A stretch of 64,000 nt of DNA, taken from the NCBI RefSeq assembly GCF_001310895.1, contig NZ_BAZS01000012.1, forward strand, positions 1-64,000, in the 5' to 3' direction. Origin of the DNA: Virgibacillus halodenitrificans JCM 12304 (GTDB taxonomy: Bacteria > Bacillota > Bacilli > Bacillales > Amphibacillaceae). The notes under the pieces were generated by a model. The model saw only the letters and a list, made by a program, of their open reading frames with translations. It did no database searches and was not told where the DNA came from. Positions 46,298-55,685 of this stretch are shown piece by piece. Positions within the stretch are counted from its first letter, which is position 1, and every line of letters begins with the position of its first letter. Position numbers and translations under genes: made by a program.

Positions 46298-46356
46298 TAA
46301 TTATATACAAAGACTTTAAATAATGTTATTATATAAATGTACCAAGGAGGTACAAT

Positions 46357-46370
46357 ACAATATATATTGT
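46357..46370 (+). promoter_or_regulatory. Second palindrome in the DoxX leader
   Basis: ACAATATATATTGT, a perfect 14-bp palindrome 37 bases before the start codon. MarR-type regulators bind such AT-rich dyads. Because it is AT-rich, it may also arise by chance. Confidence 0.35.
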
Positions 46371-46406
46371 GAACTATTGAACATAATAGAAAAGGAGATG
46401 AATAAA

Positions 46407-46919
46407 ATGTTTGTAGATTTTATTAGGAATAATAAGATAGCTGCGGGAATATTGACTTTTCTAAGGGTTTATATTGGTTACCAATGGTTGACAGCCGGAT
46501 ACGGTAAAATAACTGGGGGAGAATTTGATGCGACTGGTTTCTTGCATGGCGCAGTAGCAAGTGCAAGTGGCGAACACCCGGCAGTTCAAGGCTGGTGGGC
46601 CGCATTTTTAGAAGCTATAGCTATTCCAAATGCTGAATTATTTACTTTTATCGTAATGTGGGGAGAGTTTTTAGTAGGAATTGCACTTATTCTAGGGATC
46701 TTTACTAATTTCGCAGCATTGATGGGCATAATTATGAACTTTGCATTCTTATTCAGTGGTACAGTTAGCACGAATGCCCAAATGGTTTTAATTACAGTAT
46801 TTTTGATCGTAGCTGGGTATAATGCTGGTAAATATGGTTTAGACAGATGGATTATTCCTTTCTTAAAAGACCATAAACCAATTAATAAAAAACATAAAAA
46901 GGAAGCAGCACTAGTGTAA
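46407..46919 (+). CDS. DoxX-family membrane protein
   Basis: A 170-residue protein with four hydrophobic helices and the DoxX/DoxD motif FLRVYIGYQWLTAGYGKI near the N-terminus. DoxX-like proteins are linked to quinone or thiol redox stress in Bacillus. ATG 46407 lies 9 bases after AAAGGAG, while ATG 46398 overlaps that site. A Rex/Fnr-type palindrome upstream supports redox control. A terminator-like hairpin follows. Confidence 0.85.
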   Translation: MFVDFIRNNKIAAGILTFLRVYIGYQWLTAGYGKITGGEFDATGFLHGAVASASGEHPAVQGWWAAFLEAIAIPNAELFTFIVMWGEFLVGIALILGIFTNFAALMGIIMNFAFLFSGTVSTNAQMVLITVFLIVAGYNAGKYGLDRWIIPFLKDHKPINKKHKKEAALV

Positions 46920-46966
46920 AGGTGGAACCAATTTAAAAGATGGATAACAATTTATATATGCTTTAG

Positions 46967-47003
46967 TACAAACCGGACGATGTATTTAAACGTTCGGTTT
47001 GTT
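46967..47003 (+). terminator. Probable terminator after the DoxX gene
   Basis: ACAAACCG and CGGTTTGT arms, with an added GACG/CGTT pairing, around an AT loop, T-rich afterwards. The remainder of the gap to 47265 shows no further element. Confidence 0.65.
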
Positions 47004-47265
47004 TGAATTTCCATGTGTTAAGAAACTACATTACACGCATGTGCATTTTCTTTTGATTAATGTGGGTTAAAAATTAACATACTTTATCTAAGTAAATAGG
47101 TATATGACTACTAATAAAATCAACAATCTAAATAGACAAATTACGCCTCAATTACTACTCATTTATTTATTGTATAAGGAAAAAGAACGAATTAGCTCAA
47201 AAAAGGTTTAATTTTCTTTAAAATAGAGGAAGATACTAGTAACAATCAGGAAGGGAGTTCGTAAA

Positions 47266-47877
47266 ATGAAGCGTTCACTTTTACTAGTATTTTCAGTTTT
47301 GTTGATAATGGTTCTAGCAGCCTGTGGTGGAAACGAAGAAGAAAAGCCTAATAAAGATAACAACCAAGAGAATGAAGAATCGTCGGAAACGATGGCAGAT
47401 CAGAATAAGTCAGACTCAACAGATAAAGAGGATGTACTTGTCTCTTTAAAAAATAAGGATGGAGATGTAGTAGCAACAGCAACGTTGACAGAAGATGAAG
47501 AAGGGGTTCATGTTGCCCTTGAAGGAGAAAAGCTTCCGGCAGGCACGCATGGATTCCATATTCATGAAAAGGGGGCCTGTGAAGCGCCTGATTTTAAATC
47601 TGCAGGTGGGCATTTTAATCCGACAGATGCCAAGCACGGATTTGATGTACCTGAGGGGCCGCATGCAGGAGATATGAAAAATATTGAAGTAGGAGAAGAT
47701 GGGACCGTTCAGACAGAACGTTTGGCAGACATGGTTACACTGAAAAAAGGTGAAGCGAACTCTTTATTTAAGGAGGGAGGGACAGCACTTGTTATTCATT
47801 CAGGAGCCGATGATTATAAATCGCAGCCTTCCGGAGATGCAGGTGAACGTATTGCTTGTGGTGTGATAGGTGAATAA
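47266..47877 (+). CDS. sodC: Cu/Zn superoxide dismutase-family lipoprotein
   Basis: A 203-residue exported lipoprotein (lipobox LAAC, Cys20), an acidic linker, then the SodC fold from about residue 55. Candidate copper ligands are His98, His100, His116 and His178. Zinc ligands are His116 (bridging), His124, His133 and Asp136. Cys105 and Cys198 can form the disulfide, and Arg195 stands at the active-site rim. All are present, unlike B. subtilis YojM, which lacks two copper ligands. It should remove superoxide at the cell surface. It is monocistronic, with a terminator. Confidence 0.92.
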   Translation: MKRSLLLVFSVLLIMVLAACGGNEEEKPNKDNNQENEESSETMADQNKSDSTDKEDVLVSLKNKDGDVVATATLTEDEEGVHVALEGEKLPAGTHGFHIHEKGACEAPDFKSAGGHFNPTDAKHGFDVPEGPHAGDMKNIEVGEDGTVQTERLADMVTLKKGEANSLFKEGGTALVIHSGADDYKSQPSGDAGERIACGVIGE

Positions 47878-47882
47878 ATAAA

Positions 47883-47914
47883 CGAAGCCGGCTAACTTGG
47901 CCGGCTTCGTTTAT
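47883..47914 (+). terminator. Intrinsic terminator after sodC
   Basis: Arms CGAAGCCGGC and GCCGGCTTCG with a seven-base loop, then TTTATT. Confidence 0.9.
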
Positions 47915-48004
47915 TGCTGAAAAACTATTCTAGTGGAAAGTGTTCCATGCTAAAGGGACAAAATTAGCCTGCCTTCTTTACTTCAGGCACTTGAGTTTTT
48001 TTAA

Positions 48005-49429
48005 TTAGAAAGGTCCCCAATTTATCAAAACGCCCGTAACTAAGGTAATAACAGCAATAGCAAGCCAAATGAAAAATAATGGCATAATCCATTTCAACCA
48101 TTTGGTCCAAGATAAATTAGCGACAGCTAGGCTTGCCATCAAAATCCCTGATGTAGGGAAAATTAAATTTGTTAGACCGTCCCCAAATTGGTATGCTTGT
48201 ACAGCTACTTGTCTTGTCACTCCCACCATATCCGCAAGAGGCGCTAGCATAGGCATCGCAATCATTGCCTGCCCACTACCTGAATTGACAAGGAAGTTTA
48301 GAACCCCATTGGAGATAAACATACCGATAGCTGCTACTGCAGGCGGGAAATGTTCTAAGGGCACAGCAATTCCATAAACAATTGTATCCAAAATTTGTCC
48401 GTTCTCCAGTACAACAATAACGGATCTGGCAAGTCCAACTACCATTGCACCGTAAACTAACTTTCTCGTTCCAGATAGAAAGGTTTCGGCAAGCTTATTA
48501 TAGTGCATTCCCGCAATAATGCCTGCTCCGATGGCGATAAAAACGAAAAAAGCAGACATATGATTAATCGTCCATTTCAATTGAATAGACCCATAGACAA
48601 AGAAAAGCAAACTTAATCCTACAAATATAAGAAGGAGCTTATGCCTTGTAGTAAACGGAGCATTTAACTCTTGCTCATTACCATCCTCATCATCACCGTA
48701 GGCTCCTGCAAAACTTTTTGATGGATCTTTAAGAAGTTTTTTTGTATAACGCCATGTATACCAGATTAGCGATGCCAGTATTACGAGGAATACGATGATG
48801 CGTAGTACCATTCCTGAGAATAAAGGAAGACCTGCTATGTCCTGAGCAATTCCGACAGTGTAAGGGTTAATAAAACCAACACTGAAGCCCGCAAAGTTGG
48901 CACCGAATGTAATTGCTACAGCAACAATAGGATCTAGTTTTAATGTTCTGGCGATAATAACTCCTACCATAACAAAAGCGATAACTGCGTTAGCCACAGC
49001 TCCCACAGCCCCTGTTAATGCAAAAATGGCAGATACGATAGCAATCAGCCAAAATTCGTTGCCGCGTGTAATATGTACTGCCCTATGAATCGCGCCATTT
49101 AAAGCCCCAGAGCGTTCAATTATCTCAAACATTCCCCCTGTGAATAAGACTAAGAAGATGATATCAGCAGACTCAACCATCCCCATCTGGATAGCATAGA
49201 AAAAATCAAAAAAACCCAAAGGAGCAGTATCTGTTCCGTGATATGTATTTGGAATAACTCGTTCCACTCCATCAATTGTTTCTCTCTCAAACAAACCGGA
49301 TGGCAAAACATATGTAGCGAGAAATCCTAGTAATAATACAAAAAATAAGATGACATAGGTATCTGGCATCTGCCATTTATTCTGCTGTTTTACTGAATAA
49401 TCTTGGTTTACTTCTTTTTGTGGTTCCAT
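48005..49429 (-). CDS. YfcC-family (DcuC-type) membrane carrier
   Basis: A 474-residue transporter with about 12 helices. The segment GGMFEIIERSGALNGAI near residues 98-114, FGANFAGFSVGFINPYTVGIAQ (shortened here) and NSGSGQAMIAMPMLAPLAD near 380-400 mark the YfcC/C4-dicarboxylate carrier family. Substrates proposed for relatives are dicarboxylates or basic amino acids. The choice cannot be made here. It is the only gene in its transcription unit. Confidence 0.85.
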   Translation of the reverse strand: MEPQKEVNQDYSVKQQNKWQMPDTYVILFFVLLLGFLATYVLPSGLFERETIDGVERVIPNTYHGTDTAPLGFFDFFYAIQMGMVESADIIFLVLFTGGMFEIIERSGALNGAIHRAVHITRGNEFWLIAIVSAIFALTGAVGAVANAVIAFVMVGVIIARTLKLDPIVAVAITFGANFAGFSVGFINPYTVGIAQDIAGLPLFSGMVLRIIVFLVILASLIWYTWRYTKKLLKDPSKSFAGAYGDDEDGNEQELNAPFTTRHKLLLIFVGLSLLFFVYGSIQLKWTINHMSAFFVFIAIGAGIIAGMHYNKLAETFLSGTRKLVYGAMVVGLARSVIVVLENGQILDTIVYGIAVPLEHFPPAVAAIGMFISNGVLNFLVNSGSGQAMIAMPMLAPLADMVGVTRQVAVQAYQFGDGLTNLIFPTSGILMASLAVANLSWTKWLKWIMPLFFIWLAIAVITLVTGVLINWGPF

Positions 49430-49624
49430 AAACCCTCCTATTTTAAAAAGTTTTTACTATTGTACCAGAAAGAATAAGTATATTCACGAAATAGTTAGAA
49501 AAATACGAAATGACTTTCTAAATGGAGGGATGCCTCTAAATGAAATTTCAGTATATGTAGAGCGGAATAAAAGGAAAGGGTGTATAATAATTCCTGAATT
49601 CTTATTTGATCGGAGTGTACCTTC

Positions 49625-50338
49625 ATGGAAGTAGCTTTGTTTATATGTATTATCTTTATAGCTTCTATCCTTCAAACAAGCACGGGATTTGGTTTTTCTA
49701 TTATGGCTACACCTTTTTTACTTTTAATTTTTGCGCCCAGAGATGCCATTCAAATTAATTTGATTCTTTCTTTGCTCATCTCCATTCTATTAATTAGAAA
49801 TGTGAAAAAACACGTAGATACCACCATACTTAAACGTCTGATCATTGGAAGTATCGGTGGATTACCTATAGGCATTTTCCTGTTTACTAGCATCAATTTG
49901 ATATTTTTGAAGTATTTTGTAAGTGGTAGTATTCTAATTCTTACTGTATTGTTAATCATGAAATTCCGGATAACGCAAACAGGGAAGAAGGATTTTTGGA
50001 TAGGTGGGGTTTCTGGTGCATTTACAACAAGTATTGGCATGCCAGGTCCGCCGATACTTTTGTATTTTTCAGGTACTGACACAACTAAAGAAAAGCTAAG
50101 AGCTACCACGTTGGCGTTTTACTTATTTATTTACTTTGTTAGTTTGGCTCTTCAGTTAATTGTTTCTGGGACCTCACAACAAGTATGGGTATCAAGTATG
50201 TGGGGGATACCAATTGTATTGGTAGGACTAATTGGAGGCCAAATCTTATTTAGGTGGATTGATCAGGATAAGTTTCGTTGGCTGACATATGGATTATTGC
50301 TATTTTCGGGCTTATATTTGCTTATACAACAATTGTAA
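49625..50338 (+). CDS. TauE/SafE-family membrane protein
   Basis: A 237-residue protein with about seven to eight helices. QTSTGFGFSIMATPFLLL (about 18-35) and the second-half GAFTTSIGMPGPPILLYF are the paired TauE signatures. The family exports sulfite, sulfoacetate or other small anions. The substrate is unknown. CGGAGTG precedes the ATG. A bidirectional terminator follows. Confidence 0.88.
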   Translation: MEVALFICIIFIASILQTSTGFGFSIMATPFLLLIFAPRDAIQINLILSLLISILLIRNVKKHVDTTILKRLIIGSIGGLPIGIFLFTSINLIFLKYFVSGSILILTVLLIMKFRITQTGKKDFWIGGVSGAFTTSIGMPGPPILLYFSGTDTTKEKLRATTLAFYLFIYFVSLALQLIVSGTSQQVWVSSMWGIPIVLVGLIGGQILFRWIDQDKFRWLTYGLLLFSGLYLLIQQL

Positions 50339-50408
50339 ATTAGATGCTTTCAGACTTTGTCATGTGTATAGCTTGATTCCTTCGGGCTAATGGCTATCAA
50401 AATAAAGA

Positions 50409-50443
50409 GGCAGAGGCAATTCTTATAATAATTTGCCTCTGCC
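50409..50443. terminator. Bidirectional intrinsic terminator
   Basis: Arms GGCAGAGGCAA and TTGCCTCTGCC (one offset base) around an AT loop, between the convergent TauE and gluconokinase genes. Confidence 0.82.
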
Positions 50444-50466
50444 ATGTTGCTTTTTTCCTTACATTA

Positions 50467-52022
50467 TTAAGCCTTATCCGCACTAATATGCTTTCGTTGA
50501 AATTCTGTAATACTATCATACTCTTCTTCAAAAAGGCGGGATAAGCGTATATAAATGGGTAAGAGTTCACGATAAATATTCGTTGTTTCTTCTACTGGTT
50601 CATGTGTATGCGTCTTGCCAACCATTTCTGATACGATACTGAAATCGTCAATCTCATTTAATGCATACATACCAAGCACAATTGCTCCAAGACATGAGCT
50701 TTCATAGCTTTCTGGAACAACGACTTGTTTGTCAAAAATATCGGCCATGAGCTGGCGCCACATTTGGGATCGTGCAAAACCGCCAGTTGCTTGAATTCTT
50801 TTAGGTTCTCCGGTTAACTCTTCTAATGCTAAAAGCACGGTATATAAATTGTAGATAATACCTTCCAAAACAGCCCGTATCATATGTTGTTTCTGGTGAT
50901 GGATACTTAGGCCAAAGAAGGAAGCTCTCGCATTCGCATTCCATAATGGTGCTCGTTCCCCGGTCATGTATGGGTGGAAAAGCAGGCCGTCAGAACCAGG
51001 ATTAACCCCACTTGCTATTTTTGTTAAAACATCGTATGGATCTATGCTTAGTCGCTTCGCTGTCTCTACCTCGCTGCAGCAAATTCATCGCGCAACCAAC
51101 GTAATACCATTCCGCCATTATTAACCGGGCCACCAATAACCCAATGATTTTCTGTTAAAGCATAACAAAATATGCGTCCCTTGGGATCTGTTCTCGGTGT
51201 ATTGGACACAGTGCGAATAGCTCCGCTTGTACCAATTGTTACAGCAATTACTCCAGGGTCAATTGCATTTACACCTAAATTCGATAAAACACCATCACTT
51301 GCCCCGATTACAAAAGGTGTGTCGGGGGAAATACCCATAAACTCACACAGCTTCTTATCTGTTCCTTTAATGATCTCGGTAGTTGGTACCGGTGTTGATA
51401 ACTGTTCTGATGAAATGCCTGCCACAAGTAAAGCTTCTTCATCCCAACTCATTTTTTCCAAATTAAACATACCGGTAGCAGAGGCGATGGAATGGTCAAT
51501 GATATACCTTCCAAACAATTTATAAAAAACATATTCTTTAATGGAGATAAATTTGGCTGCCTGATCAAAAATATCTTTCTTTTCATCCTGCAACCAGACA
51601 AGTTTGGCGAGTGGAGACATTGCATGGATTGGTGTCCCAGTTCGTAAATAGATCTCATGGCCGTTCATTTCTTCTTTTATTTTCTTTGCATGATTTGCAC
51701 TACGGGTATCTGCCCAAGTAATACTGTTTGTCAGTAAATTATGTTGCTCATCTACAGCAATTAGGCTATGCATAGCAGAACTGAAGGAAATGAGTGTTAG
51801 TTGTTCTGATGAAATATCACTTTTCCTCATTGTCTCACGTATTGTGCCAAGCACAGCATTGAAAATTTCCTCCGGATCCTGTTCCGCTATTAAAGGGTTC
51901 GGTGTGTGTAAAGGATAATTAATTGTATGGTTTGTTATTACGATGCCGGTTTTTGTAAAAAGTACTGCCTTTGTACTTGTTGTACCAATATCTACACCAA
52001 GGTAATATTTTTCGTTCTTCAT
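50467..52022 (-). CDS. gntK: FGGY-family gluconokinase, frameshifted
   Basis: Phosphorylates gluconate to 6-phosphogluconate. The first part (52022 down to 51066) starts YYLGVDIGTTSTKAVLF and includes the FGGY core. It stops at LRDEFAAAR. The second part (50967 down to 50467) starts at MTGERAPLWNANARASFFG. Restoring one C at plus-strand 51072 (CTCCGC for CTCGC) joins them as EFAAAEVETAKRLSIDPYDV and gives about 518 residues, the usual length. The next gene upstream on the same strand is gntP, followed by gnd, so this is the gluconate operon. Confidence 0.9.
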
Positions 52023-52170
52023 AATGAAGGACCTCCTATATGGGAAAAGGAAAAAGAAACGTTATGCTTCTTTTTCCAGTAGTTTGTTTATAAGGTATTA
52101 CATATAAGTTTTTAGCAAAAGGTAATGTGCATAGCCCTACATGGGTTAAGAGCAGGATTTCTTACACGGC

Positions 52171-53514
52171 TTATCCAATAAATAAACTTAATACAAATAC
52201 AACTGCGAACCCTACAAGGGCAATTAATGTTTCCATCACGGTCCATGACTTAAGGGTATCTTTCACATCCAAACCAAAATATCGGTTCACGAGCCAGAAA
52301 CCAGAGTCGTTAACATGAGAGAAAATAGTGGCACCTGCAGCGATGGAAATAACAATTAAGCCTAAGGATGGTCCCGTAATTCCCATTGTTTCTATTAAAG
52401 GTGATATTAACCCTGCAGCAGTAACCATGGCAACCGTAGCAGATCCTTGAGCTACACGAACGACGGTAGAGATTAAAAATGCGAGCAATACAGGTGGTAG
52501 TGCAGAGCTTACCATCATTTCACCTAAAACATCTCCAACTCCAGAATCAATTAATACTTGCTTAAAAACTCCACCTGCGCCTGTAACTAGAATAATAATT
52601 CCTGCAGGTTCTAATGCTTTTGTTGCAATGTCTTGAACATCCTGTTTCTTATACCCTCGTTTTACACCCAAGAAGTAAAAGGTCAATAATGTTGCAATTG
52701 TTAATGCAACAAAGGGATGCCCCAGAAAAGTAAAGAAGCTTCTAATTGCATTGCCTTCTTCTAATATAACGCCAGTCAACGTATTAGCAAGAATTAATAC
52801 TAATGGAATGAAAATTAAAGAAGCAATCATAGCAAAGCTTGGTAGTTCCTGTTGATGCTCTGTTTCTTCTATTTGCATATAATCCGGAATATCCACGTGA
52901 ATTTTATTAGCGATATACTTACCAAAAATCGGGCCGGCTATGATCATTGCAGGAAGCCCAGCGATTGCACCAAAAAGAATTACCCAACCAAGATCAGCCC
53001 CAATTAAATCAGCGACCGCAATGGGCCCTGGAGTTGGCGGAATATAGCTATGTGTTACTGCAAGACCAGCTAGCAACGGAATACCATAATAAAGTAATGA
53101 CTTTCCTGTCTTCTTAGCCAATCCATAAACAATCGGCACTAGAATAATAAAGCCAACATCAAAGAAAACAGGAATAGCTACTAGGAAGCCAGTAACTCCT
53201 AAAGCCCATTGCGCTTTGTCTTCCCCGAACTTAGCAATCATTGTTTGTGCTAACCGTTCAGCTCCCCCGGAGACTTCAAGCATTTTACCAAACATGGCGC
53301 CAAGCCCAACGACAACTGCTACGAAGCCGAGCGTTCCTCCCATGCCGCTTTCCATTGAATCAATAACACCTGAAAGTGGCATGCCTGCTGCCACCCCGAC
53401 AATTAAACTTACAAGCAATAATGCAACAAAGGCGTGTAGCTTTGTGCGGATAACTAAAAATAATAAAAGAAAAATACCAGCTAGCGCGATCATAATTAAT
53501 GAAATATCACCCAT
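52171..53514 (-). CDS. gntP: GntP-type gluconate permease
   Basis: A 447-residue gluconate:proton symporter with about 12-14 helices. Family features include the VVVGLGAMFGKMLEVSGGAERLA stretch (shortened here), PPTPGPIAVADLIGADLG near 170 and the GVLILGAGG-like HVNDSGFW segment near 410. It lies between gnd and gntK on the same strand. A gap of 148 bases to gntK and 172 bases from gnd holds no terminator that I can see. Confidence 0.92.
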   Translation of the reverse strand: MGDISLIMIALAGIFLLLFLVIRTKLHAFVALLLVSLIVGVAAGMPLSGVIDSMESGMGGTLGFVAVVVGLGAMFGKMLEVSGGAERLAQTMIAKFGEDKAQWALGVTGFLVAIPVFFDVGFIILVPIVYGLAKKTGKSLLYYGIPLLAGLAVTHSYIPPTPGPIAVADLIGADLGWVILFGAIAGLPAMIIAGPIFGKYIANKIHVDIPDYMQIEETEHQQELPSFAMIASLIFIPLVLILANTLTGVILEEGNAIRSFFTFLGHPFVALTIATLLTFYFLGVKRGYKKQDVQDIATKALEPAGIIILVTGAGGVFKQVLIDSGVGDVLGEMMVSSALPPVLLAFLISTVVRVAQGSATVAMVTAAGLISPLIETMGITGPSLGLIVISIAAGATIFSHVNDSGFWLVNRYFGLDVKDTLKSWTVMETLIALVGFAVVFVLSLFIG

Positions 53515-53686
53515 TTTTACTTCCTCCTCTTTCTATTAATCTTTTTTTATATGAAAATAACTTTTGCAAAGCCACCAAGTGACTGCACAATATTAATGCA
53601 ATGAAGCGAGTTTGTTTAACCGCTTACAATTGTTGCGAAAACACAGGGATGAGGAGGAAACCTCATAAGTCAGTTTCCTCTCAGTT

Positions 53687-54583
53687 TCATTTTTTTACGG
53701 TTTCATGCCCACCAAACTCATTCCGAAGTGCAGCAACTACTTTGCCGGAAAATGTATCGTTTTCTAAGGAACGATAGCGCATCATAAGAGATAGGGCAAT
53801 TACTGGAGCAGCCACTTGCAGATCAATTGCTGATTCTACTGTCCACTTACCTTCTCCTGATGAATGCATAATTCCGTGGATCTGTTCAAGATTAGCATCT
53901 TTTGAGAAAGCATTTTCTACTAATTCCATTAGCCATGAGCGAATAACGGAGCCGTGGTTAAAAACCTTAGCCACTTTCTCGTAATCATAATTGAATTCAC
54001 TTTTATCGAGAATCTCAAAGCCCTCTGCAATGGATTGCATCATGCCATACTCCATACCGTTGTGCACCATCTTTAAGAAATGCCCACTTCCAGTTTCTCC
54101 TGTATATAAGTACCCGTTTTCCACGGAAATATCACTGAATAGTTGCTCGATTTGAGTAAACTTTTCTGCATTTCCTCCAATCATGGTACATGCGCCATTC
54201 CGCGCACCTTCCATACCACCGCTTGTACCGCAGTCGAAGAAATAAATACCTTGTTCAGAAAGAATTTTATTTCTGTTTAAGGTGTCTTTATAATTTGAAT
54301 TTCCACCGTCTATAATGGAATCGCCCTTGTCCAGATGAGGAGAAACTTCTTGAATTACTTTTTCAGTTATATTTCCTGCAGGAACCATTAACCAAATTAC
54401 TCTTGGAGTAGCTAATTGGTTCGTAAGTTCTTTCAACGAATCTGCAAGTGAGAAGTTTTCATGTGCTATATTTTCGCCAATGGAGCGATTTGCATCATAA
54501 CCAACTACGTGATGATTATGGTCCATTAGATTAAAAGCCAAATTTCTACCCATTTTCCCGAGACCAATTAATCCGATATTCAT
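53687..54583 (-). CDS. gnd: NAD-type decarboxylating 6-phosphogluconate dehydrogenase
   Basis: A 298-residue short-form enzyme (GntZ/YqeC type) converting 6-phosphogluconate to ribulose 5-phosphate. The nucleotide site is GLIGLGKMGRN at residues 4-14. FDCGTSGGMEGARNGA and KMVHNGMEYG carry the substrate and catalytic lysine/asparagine residues. It is about 170 residues shorter than the classical NADP form, as expected for this type. First gene of the gnt operon, divergent from the RpiR regulator. Confidence 0.9.
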   Translation of the reverse strand: MNIGLIGLGKMGRNLAFNLMDHNHHVVGYDANRSIGENIAHENFSLADSLKELTNQLATPRVIWLMVPAGNITEKVIQEVSPHLDKGDSIIDGGNSNYKDTLNRNKILSEQGIYFFDCGTSGGMEGARNGACTMIGGNAEKFTQIEQLFSDISVENGYLYTGETGSGHFLKMVHNGMEYGMMQSIAEGFEILDKSEFNYDYEKVAKVFNHGSVIRSWLMELVENAFSKDANLEQIHGIMHSSGEGKWTVESAIDLQVAAPVIALSLMMRYRSLENDTFSGKVVAALRNEFGGHETVKK

Positions 54584-54625
54584 TTTGTCACCTCTAATGA
54601 TGAAATTTTTTTCTTTTTCGCATTC

Positions 54626-54653
54626 ATTATATCAAATATTTTTCCTTGATCAA
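54626..54653 (-). promoter_or_regulatory. Sigma-A promoter of the gnt operon
   Basis: On the minus strand TTGATC, 16 bases, TATAAT, about 45 bases before gnd. The overlapping TGAAAACGCTT is a good left half of a CcpA cre site, but the right half is poor. On the plus strand TATAAT at 54680-54685 probably serves the regulator gene. Confidence 0.6.
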
Positions 54654-54719
54654 GCGTTTTCATAAAAAATTTTTTCGTTTATAATGTTTGTATGGAATAA
54701 AATAGAGAGGAATTTCATT

Positions 54720-55571
54720 ATGGAACCAAATAAGTATGGATTAGCAGGAATACGAAGTAATTATGGGAAGTTTAGTGAAAAGGAAAAAAAGATCGCTGAT
54801 TATATTTTGCAGGATCCACAAAAAATTATTCACCACACGATTAATCAGGTCGCAGACGAATTAAATGTTGCTGAATCTACTGTGTTTCGGTTTTGTCAAC
54901 GGGTTGGCTTCAAGGGGTATCAAGCTCTGAAAATTGCACTTGCAGCTGAAATTGTAACACCGATGAAAGATATTCATGAAAAGATAAGTGATGGTGACAG
55001 TGTGGGGATGGTAACCGAAAAAGTATTCCGGTCAAATGTAAAAACTTTGGAGGATACATTGCACATTATGGATTCGCATATAATGGAGAAAGTTGTCGAA
55101 ACCATTTTAAAGGCTGATCGTATTTTCTTCTTTGGAAGTGGAGGATCTGCAGTTGTAGCTCTGGATGCCTATCATAAGTTTATTCGCAGTGGATTAAATG
55201 TAAACTCAACCTTGGATGCGCACATGCAGTTGATGGCTGCTTCTCAGCTAACAAAGAAAGATGTAGCTATTCTCATCTCCCATTCAGGTTCAACGAAAGA
55301 TATTTTAGATGTATTGCAGGTGCTGAAGGATAAAGAGGTAAAGATTATTAGTATAACCAATTTTGCTAAATCTCCCTTAACCAAAGAAGCAGATATTGCA
55401 TTATATACTGTGGCAGAGGAGACAGATTTTCGTTCAGAAGCATTATCATCCAGAATTGCTCAGTTAAGTATTGTGGACGCACTATATACAAATATAATGA
55501 TTGCAAGAAAAGACCTGGGAAATAAAGCATTAAAAAATATGAGAAGCGCTATTTCCGTTAAAAGACTATAA
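54720..55571 (+). CDS. RpiR/MurR-family regulator of gluconate genes
   Basis: A 283-residue regulator. An N-terminal RpiR helix-turn-helix (residues 1-75; HTINQVADELNVAESTVFRFCQRVGFKGYQAL, shortened here) is followed by a SIS sugar-phosphate-binding domain (FFFGSGGSAVVALDAYHKF, LISHSGSTKDIL). It is divergent from gnd-gntP-gntK, so it probably controls them in response to 6-phosphogluconate. ATG 54720 lies behind AGAGAGGA. An in-frame ATG at 54684 has none. Confidence 0.88.
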   Translation: MEPNKYGLAGIRSNYGKFSEKEKKIADYILQDPQKIIHHTINQVADELNVAESTVFRFCQRVGFKGYQALKIALAAEIVTPMKDIHEKISDGDSVGMVTEKVFRSNVKTLEDTLHIMDSHIMEKVVETILKADRIFFFGSGGSAVVALDAYHKFIRSGLNVNSTLDAHMQLMAASQLTKKDVAILISHSGSTKDILDVLQVLKDKEVKIISITNFAKSPLTKEADIALYTVAEETDFRSEALSSRIAQLSIVDALYTNIMIARKDLGNKALKNMRSAISVKRL

Positions 55572-55685
55572 AGGAACAAAAGCGTAAGCGCCTTCTTATA
55601 AAAAATGGTAATGTCGTTCCATTTCTATTCTAAGCCCACTCATGTATAATATATTTCGAGTAACGAAGAAAGGAAGAAAATATAC

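Noticed and set aside
54645-54663. CcpA cre site in the gluconate control region
   Set aside because: Only the left half fits. The right half of the dyad has three mismatches and overlaps the -35 element of gnd.
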